From positions 85,816-149,815 of the forward strand of contig SFZH01000041.1 in NCBI GenBank assembly GCA_021234535.1: a stretch of 64,000 nucleotides of DNA, read 5' to 3'. Made by a program: the position numbers and the translations under genes. Of the stretch, positions 58,752 through 64,000 are shown piece by piece. Below the pieces are notes generated by a model that made no database searches, was not told where the DNA came from, and was given only the letters and a program-made list of their open reading frames with translations. This stretch comes from Stichopus chloronotus (Eukaryota; Echinodermata; Holothuroidea; Aspidochirotida; Stichopodidae). Within the stretch, counting starts at the first letter, position 1, and the number at the start of each line of letters is the position of its first letter.

Positions 58752-58955
58752 GTAACTTTAAAAGAGACACGGTGAATTTAATTGTGAAATTCACTTAATT
58801 TCTCTACACCTGTCACGTTTCGTACACATACCCATTGCAAATAGTCAAACTAACAGGATCTCTGTATGTCACATACAAAAGAGCACATTGATGAGTAAGT
58901 AATTAACGATTCAATTTGGTGTTGGAAAACAAGACATCAATGTCAACTCAATGAG
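58752..58955 (-). mobile_element. MITE-like element, family 3, internally deleted copy
   Basis: It starts 185 bp after the previous copy in the same orientation. It has the outer parts of the family (TTTAAAAGAGACACGGTGAA, GAAATTCACTTAATTT and GTCAACTCAATGAGTCC) but lacks the middle that contains the TGTGCATATGAAT segment. Confidence 0.55.
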
Positions 58956-59117
58956 TCCATTCCTATGAAAAACATAATAGAGAAATAAAAGTGAGAAATT
59001 AAAATTTTTTGCAAAATGGTCACCTCTACACTATACGTACTTTACACAGTACAGCTAGAGCATAAGGTATAGTATAAAGTAGTTAATCTTTATTATGTGG
59101 ACATTAAGTTCAATCAT

Positions 59118-59470
59118 TTAAAGGGAAATAGGGCGTTTGTTTTTCAGGAAACATGTATGCTATTAAAACCAATGTTTGTGGACGCAGAATGATAGATTAT
59201 TCAAAATAAGGAATGACAGTGGCCTTCCTTTCAGGAAATAAGATTCTCACCGATAGAAACTCAGTTATTTGTTGCTCAGCACTAATTTGTTCACCCAAAC
59301 TGTACAAAGTTCAAATGATGATCTTCCGTTACTCATCACATGCATAATTTTTTGAGGAGATGAAGCTTTGGCAGATGTTTATTGATGGGACTGAATCGTT
59401 TAAAAATGACTAACGATATTTCTTTTTTATGTCATGATGGTGTATTCTAAACGCCCTATTTCCCTTTAAT
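59118..59470. mobile_element. MITE-like element, family 1, copy 2
   Basis: Clear terminal inverted repeats: TTTAAAGGGAAATAGGGCGT at the left and ACGCCCTATTTCCCTTTAAT at the right, over 20 bp with one mismatch. The 353-bp body has no open frame. It aligns with 14841-15200. Confidence 0.8.
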
Positions 59471-60539
59471 GTGTCAGTATATAATGGACGTTTGATGAAA
59501 CTGAAATTACTGAACTATCTGCATAAAATATTCTAAGGTATTAACATGAGAGAGCATGAATGATGATTGGTTGCTGATAAACAAGCATTCACATTGGCCG
59601 ATTTCAGTCAGGTGATCATGCACCATCTGATGTATAAATAAGTGGCGGATTAACGTAATGAAACTGTGGATCGACAGTGTTTTGTAGTCTGCCTCGACAC
59701 CCTATATGTAGGATCAGTCTACACACGAAACATGACTGTAAAGTCCGTAGATCTAGGCTTAGCCAGGGACTACTAAAACGTGACATATAGGCCTAAAAAT
59801 ATAAATCATGAATAAATATACGCAGGTTTAACCAGTACACGTTGATAATGTCCGTGGTTCTTCTTACGATAATCTTACCCCTCTAAATTTCAGAATTTCT
59901 TGCTTGATTTCAGTTATTCAGCATATTTATGTAGCCTTCCAGAAGTAGCATTCCCTCTTGGTCGATTTTACGGACTGGAGAAGGGCTGCAATCGTAAAAC
60001 TCCCACAGTCAAATGGAAACGGGCCGTACATGCATAGCTAGTCAAATAACGTAGGCCTAAGACCATGAAGTTTAAGGAAATGTTGTGAGACATTAAACGT
60101 GTCCATGCTTTTCGCTGAATGTAACATTTCAAAAATCTGCAACTGTCTTGATAACAAATTCAGTCTAGACAGGCAAATTCCAACAATTTGATTACTTGAT
60201 GAGGAAAAAAGCTCTGTAAGTGCTCCGAAAACAGTGAACACTTATACGTACACTAAACCACGGCATGCCAACACTATATTTGACAAGAGCGCTAGTAGAC
60301 AACATACACACTGCAGCGCACTAAGCATTGCACAGGGAGCTAAGTGTAAAGTAAACCGCATTGATATGTTGTTGCTATGAATGCTGTTGTTATTATCTTA
60401 TCAATATCGCATCCCTATGTAATGTACGGGATGAGATATTGTATTGCTTTGGAAGGTTAAAATGTATTGTGGCTCCCTGTTGCCATAGCAACGATTGCCA
60501 TGGTAACATAATGTATGATTTATATGTGAGACATGGGGT
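59471..60539. other. No gene supported
   Basis: Between the MITE and the tandem array only short frames occur, the longest a - strand frame at 60038-60241 without a recognised domain. Nothing else is evident. Confidence 0.4.
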
Positions 60540-61990
60540 GTCTAACCTTGTATGGCACTCAAGAGGTCAAACTGCGAAAACATTGTCATCACGATATCTC
60601 AAGAAGGGTAACATTCACGAATGTCATACTTGGTGTGTTGGTTTGAGATACAGAGGAAATGATCCCTATTAGTTTTGGTGGAGGTCATTTGAGATCATCA
60701 GAGCTCAAATGGTGAAAACCTTGTAAACACGATATCTCAAGAACTTTAACCATGACTGACTTCATACTTGGTGAGTCAGTTGAGCATACTAACTGATACT
60801 TAAATATGAACAATTTGAAAACCTTGTCAACATAATATGTCAAGATGGGTAAAGATGAATGACCTCATACATGGTGTGTGGGTTGGACACACTAATTATA
60901 TTATCTCGATTGTTTTAGTTGAGTTCAAAGGTCAAATGAGTTCATCAGAGGTCAAACGGTGAAAATCTTACAAACACAGTATCTCCAGACGTGTAAGTGA
61001 GAATGATCTCATTCTTGGTGTGTAGGTTGGTCGTACGTAGCGAATTATATATTTTGTTTTTGGTGGAGATCAAAGGTCATATGAAGTCATAAAGAGGTTA
61101 AAATGTGAAAACGTTTTAAACACGATATTAACGTTTTAAACACGATATCTCAAGAAGGGAAACACTCACTGACACCGTACTTCGTTTGTTGGTTTTACAT
61201 ACTGAATAAATGATTCCTATTGTTTTGGGAAACCATGATTGACTTCATACTTGGTGTGTAAGTTGGCAATACTGAGGAGATGATGCTTTTTTTTGGAGGT
61301 CAAACGTCATGTGAGGTCACCAGAGGCCAAATTATGAAAACATTTTCAACGTGATATATCACGATGGGTAAAGTTGACTGACCTCATACTTGGTGTGCCG
61401 GTTGGTCATACTAATTCGATGATTTCTATTGTTTATTGTTAAGGTCAACGGTCATACGAGGTTTTCAAAAGTCAAACTGTAAAAACGGTTTAAACAGTAT
61501 TTTCAGAAGTGTAAGTGTGACTGACCTCATGTTTTGAGTGTGCGTTGTACATACTAAGTAGATCATTCCTATTGTTTTTGTTGGAGGTCAAAGGTCATTT
61601 GAGGTCAAATTGCGAAAACCTTGTAAGCATGATATCTCAAGATGTGTAAAGTTGACTGACATCATACTTGGTGTGTGGGTTGGTTATACTGATTAGATGA
61701 TTCCTATTGTCCTTGGTATAATACATCTAAAAAGTAAAGGCCATTTGAGGTCACCAAATGTAAAACTGTGTAAACATTGTAAACATGATAGGGAAAACAT
61801 TGTAAACATGACATCTTAGAAAGTGTAACGTACACTTATCTCATACTTGGTGTGTAGGTTGGGTAAATGACACCTTGTGTTTTTTATGGAGATCAAAGAT
61901 CATTTGACGTTACCAGAGGTCAAATCATGAGAACGGTTTGAACATGATATCTCAAGAACACTGACCTCATACTTGGTATGTGGGTGAGGT
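60540..61990 (+). repeat. Tandem array of degenerate 130-150-bp units
   Basis: About ten units follow each other. Each has the order GTGAAAAC.TTGTAAACA, GATATCTCAAGAAGGGTAA, TGACCTCATACTTGGTGTGT, GATGATTCCTATTGTTTT and GGAGGTCAAAGGTCATTTGA. Units differ by substitutions and indels, and some are duplicated or truncated internally (e.g. near 61105-61150 and 61760-61810). It has no coding content. It is a satellite-like or tandem-repeat element. Confidence 0.8.
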
Positions 61991-63620
61991 AGAGGATAGG
62001 AGGTACGTAGAACCTTCGGAAAACTTTTTCTAAGATTTTTTTCTTTTTATAACTTCAAAAATGTTGACCATGAGTAAAGCATATGGGCAGACTGCAAAAT
62101 AAGTGATTTCTTTTACTTGTGCAAAAGATTGAAGCTGGAGTATTTGGGATACGTGTTTGAATCGATGTATTAACTAGTTACTGTCGAACGAAATCATTCA
62201 GAAAGCTACGTGTTCTTCTGTGATGAGAAGGCGCCATTATTTATTGATCAGCGGTAGAGCTGCAGCTGTGACAGTCAAGTAGTTGGATTTTTGACGACAA
62301 TAGCAGTGTAAGTGCAGAGCGGGCTCAGCAGACAAATACAAACAGCGGATATTTCCAGGGACTTTTGCAAGAGAGTGCACTCAGTACATCAATGGAATGA
62401 AAGATCGCATCTGGTCTCACCATCTGCTCTCACCAGTTAGGGGGGAAGTAAAAACGAAGAAGAATAATTGTAATTGATCTTAAACTTGTCATGTAGGAAA
62501 TTCATGTTTGTGGTAGTACAGCAATGTGGCAAGGAATCACAAAGCGGTTTGGCTAACTGGTTGGTAAGTTGGATCACAGAAGGAGGATAAATCATAGATG
62601 ATGGTTAATGCATGGGATGACAAACAATGAAAGTTAAATGATAATTGAACGACATTAGCGAAATCTACGTCAAGACCGGTTTCGTCCTTTTTAGGGACTT
62701 CCGATCCGGGGATCTTGGCTTTGCTTCGAAGATCCCTGGCCCAAATCTCTACCGGTAGGACTAAACCCTGGATTTCTCGAGCTCACCTGACTTTGGAAAC
62801 CACTCACCCGCGCCTGACTATCAGAAGCTCTCCGTCCCACATGGCATAAAAAAACGTTTCCCAGCTTCACTTGGACATTCCATAGAGCTCAAAAATCTTC
62901 CAGATCTCCGAAGCGCTGATAATAGAAAAACAGGATTATGAGGGTTCCTATATAGAAAAGTTTGTGATGTTAGGTGCCGTTTTATTTCCAACGGCACGAA
63001 CATTGTATGGACATGCATATAGGTTAGTCAAAGGGTGATACATGATTTGGACCTATTAAGTAAAAACGTGAAAAGGGCAGTTCAGTTCTTATCATGTATC
63101 AGAAAGGATCCATAAGGTCGCACAGTTTGAGTCGAAATGGCGTCACGTAACCAGTTGTCGCAAAAGGAACCGTAAGGACTATCTAAGCCAAGCGCCACCA
63201 TTTTTTGGCTCGGAACGACTGTGCGAAAAAAATGGGTTTTTCAAACTCCTCACATGGCGGAAAAAACACTTTTTGTGTATTATACGTTGTATATGCACAG
63301 TATTGAAACACCGTCCGATATCATTTGGAATTTCTCAAATTACTGGGAGCAAGACTAAATCTATGACAAAACTAATATATATCACATGGGTTGAGATGAT
63401 TCAAGCATCATAAATTTCGCATCCTCTTTCGTATACTCTTTGGAGAATTTGGTAAATGTTTGATTGGGAACTAACATATCTTTAAGCCCGCACTGTTCTC
63501 ATCCGTTAATGAAGATACACTGATTGTTTATGGGGGCTACGCCGCTATGACGTAGTTAGAATTTTCTTTACTTCTGAGGCTGGGGCATGAATCAAGGGAC
63601 ATCCATAAGTGTATTTCAGA
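61991..63620. other. No gene supported
   Basis: Unique-looking sequence with a short SINE-like similarity near 62690-62820. A - strand frame at 62821-63018 has no domain or splice support. Confidence 0.35.
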
Positions 63621-63622
63621 AC

Positions 63623-63882
63623 ATACTGTGTGCCCCATGTTACATTGCATACTGTGTGCCCCATGTTACATTGCATACTGTGTGCCCCATGTTACATTGC
63701 ATACTGTGTGCCCCATGTTACATTGCATACTGTGTGCCCCATGTTACATTGCATACTGTGTGCCCCATGTTACATTGCATACTGTGTGCCCCATGTTACA
63801 TTGCATACTGTGTGCCCCATGTTACATTGCATACTGTGTGCCCCATGTTACATTGCATACTGTATGCCCCATGCTACATTGG
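63623..63882 (+). repeat. Minisatellite, ten near-perfect 26-bp units
   Basis: The unit CATACTGTGTGCCCCATGTT plus ACATTG is repeated about ten times. Only the last unit differs (GTATG, GCTAC). Because 26 is not a multiple of three and the unit has no stop, all three + frames are open and rotate through the same Cys-rich peptide. That is an arithmetic effect, not evidence for a protein. Confidence 0.95.
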
Positions 63883-64000
63883 CGTAGACAGAATTTTGGA
63901 TTAGTTGTGAACTGAAAATTGTTTAAGGACTGTGCAAGAGAAGGGTCAGCGTTGTTTGGAGTGGAGCCTACCATAAAAAAAAAATACCGTACCATGAAAT

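Noticed and set aside
63587..63915. Three overlapping Cys/His-rich open frames
   Set aside because: They are the three readings of a stop-free 26-bp tandem repeat; frame rotation explains the identical peptides.

Overview
The window looks like animal nuclear DNA from a marine invertebrate. It is AT-rich, has no prokaryote-like packing of open frames, and carries short exons with consensus GT..AG sites separated by introns of a few hundred to about 2 kb. It also holds MITE-like repeats and long minisatellites. An echinoderm or related invertebrate deuterostome is my inference from the gene families (LRR receptor, receptor kinase, C-type lectin, Ig exons). No species-diagnostic sequence was seen. 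All gene models were built by hand from splice sites, exon phase and protein pattern, because most real exons are too short to show as open frames.

Layout. (1) 2.5-13.6 kb, + strand: the 5' part of a single-pass receptor protein kinase. It has a signal peptide, an array of about 60-nt Thr/Ser-rich stalk exons, one membrane span, a short juxtamembrane stretch and two kinase N-lobe exons. It stops at 13,587; the catalytic lobe is absent. (2) 13.66-16.87 kb, - strand: a 3'-truncated, stop-containing pseudogene of an unrecognised secreted protein. Its break lies in one of two 67-bp direct repeats, and the same repeat sits directly behind the last kinase exon. (3) 18.5-19.3 kb, - strand: a C-type lectin domain gene without a visible first exon. 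(4) 23.5-25.5 kb, - strand: the intact two-exon paralogue of the pseudogene. (5) 30.9-51.3 kb, - strand: the main gene, a 20-kb receptor that reads from signal peptide to stop. It carries an LRRNT, 22 LRR units mostly on single 69/72-nt phase-2 exons, a GCC2/GCC3-type Cys-rich region and a multi-pass membrane domain. Three LRR exons carry frame-breaking indels. Skipping just these three leaves an open frame of about 1,190 residues. (6) 56.9-57.9 kb, - strand: two exons of an Ig-domain gene. (7) 58-64 kb: repeats, including a tandem array of roughly 130-150-bp units and a perfect 26-bp minisatellite.

The genes do not form one pathway. Nearly all encode secreted or membrane proteins with recognition-type domains, and several show exon or gene duplication followed by decay. 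That fits a rapidly evolving receptor region, perhaps sensory or immune; this is inference. No rRNA, tRNA, CRISPR or prokaryotic element was found.
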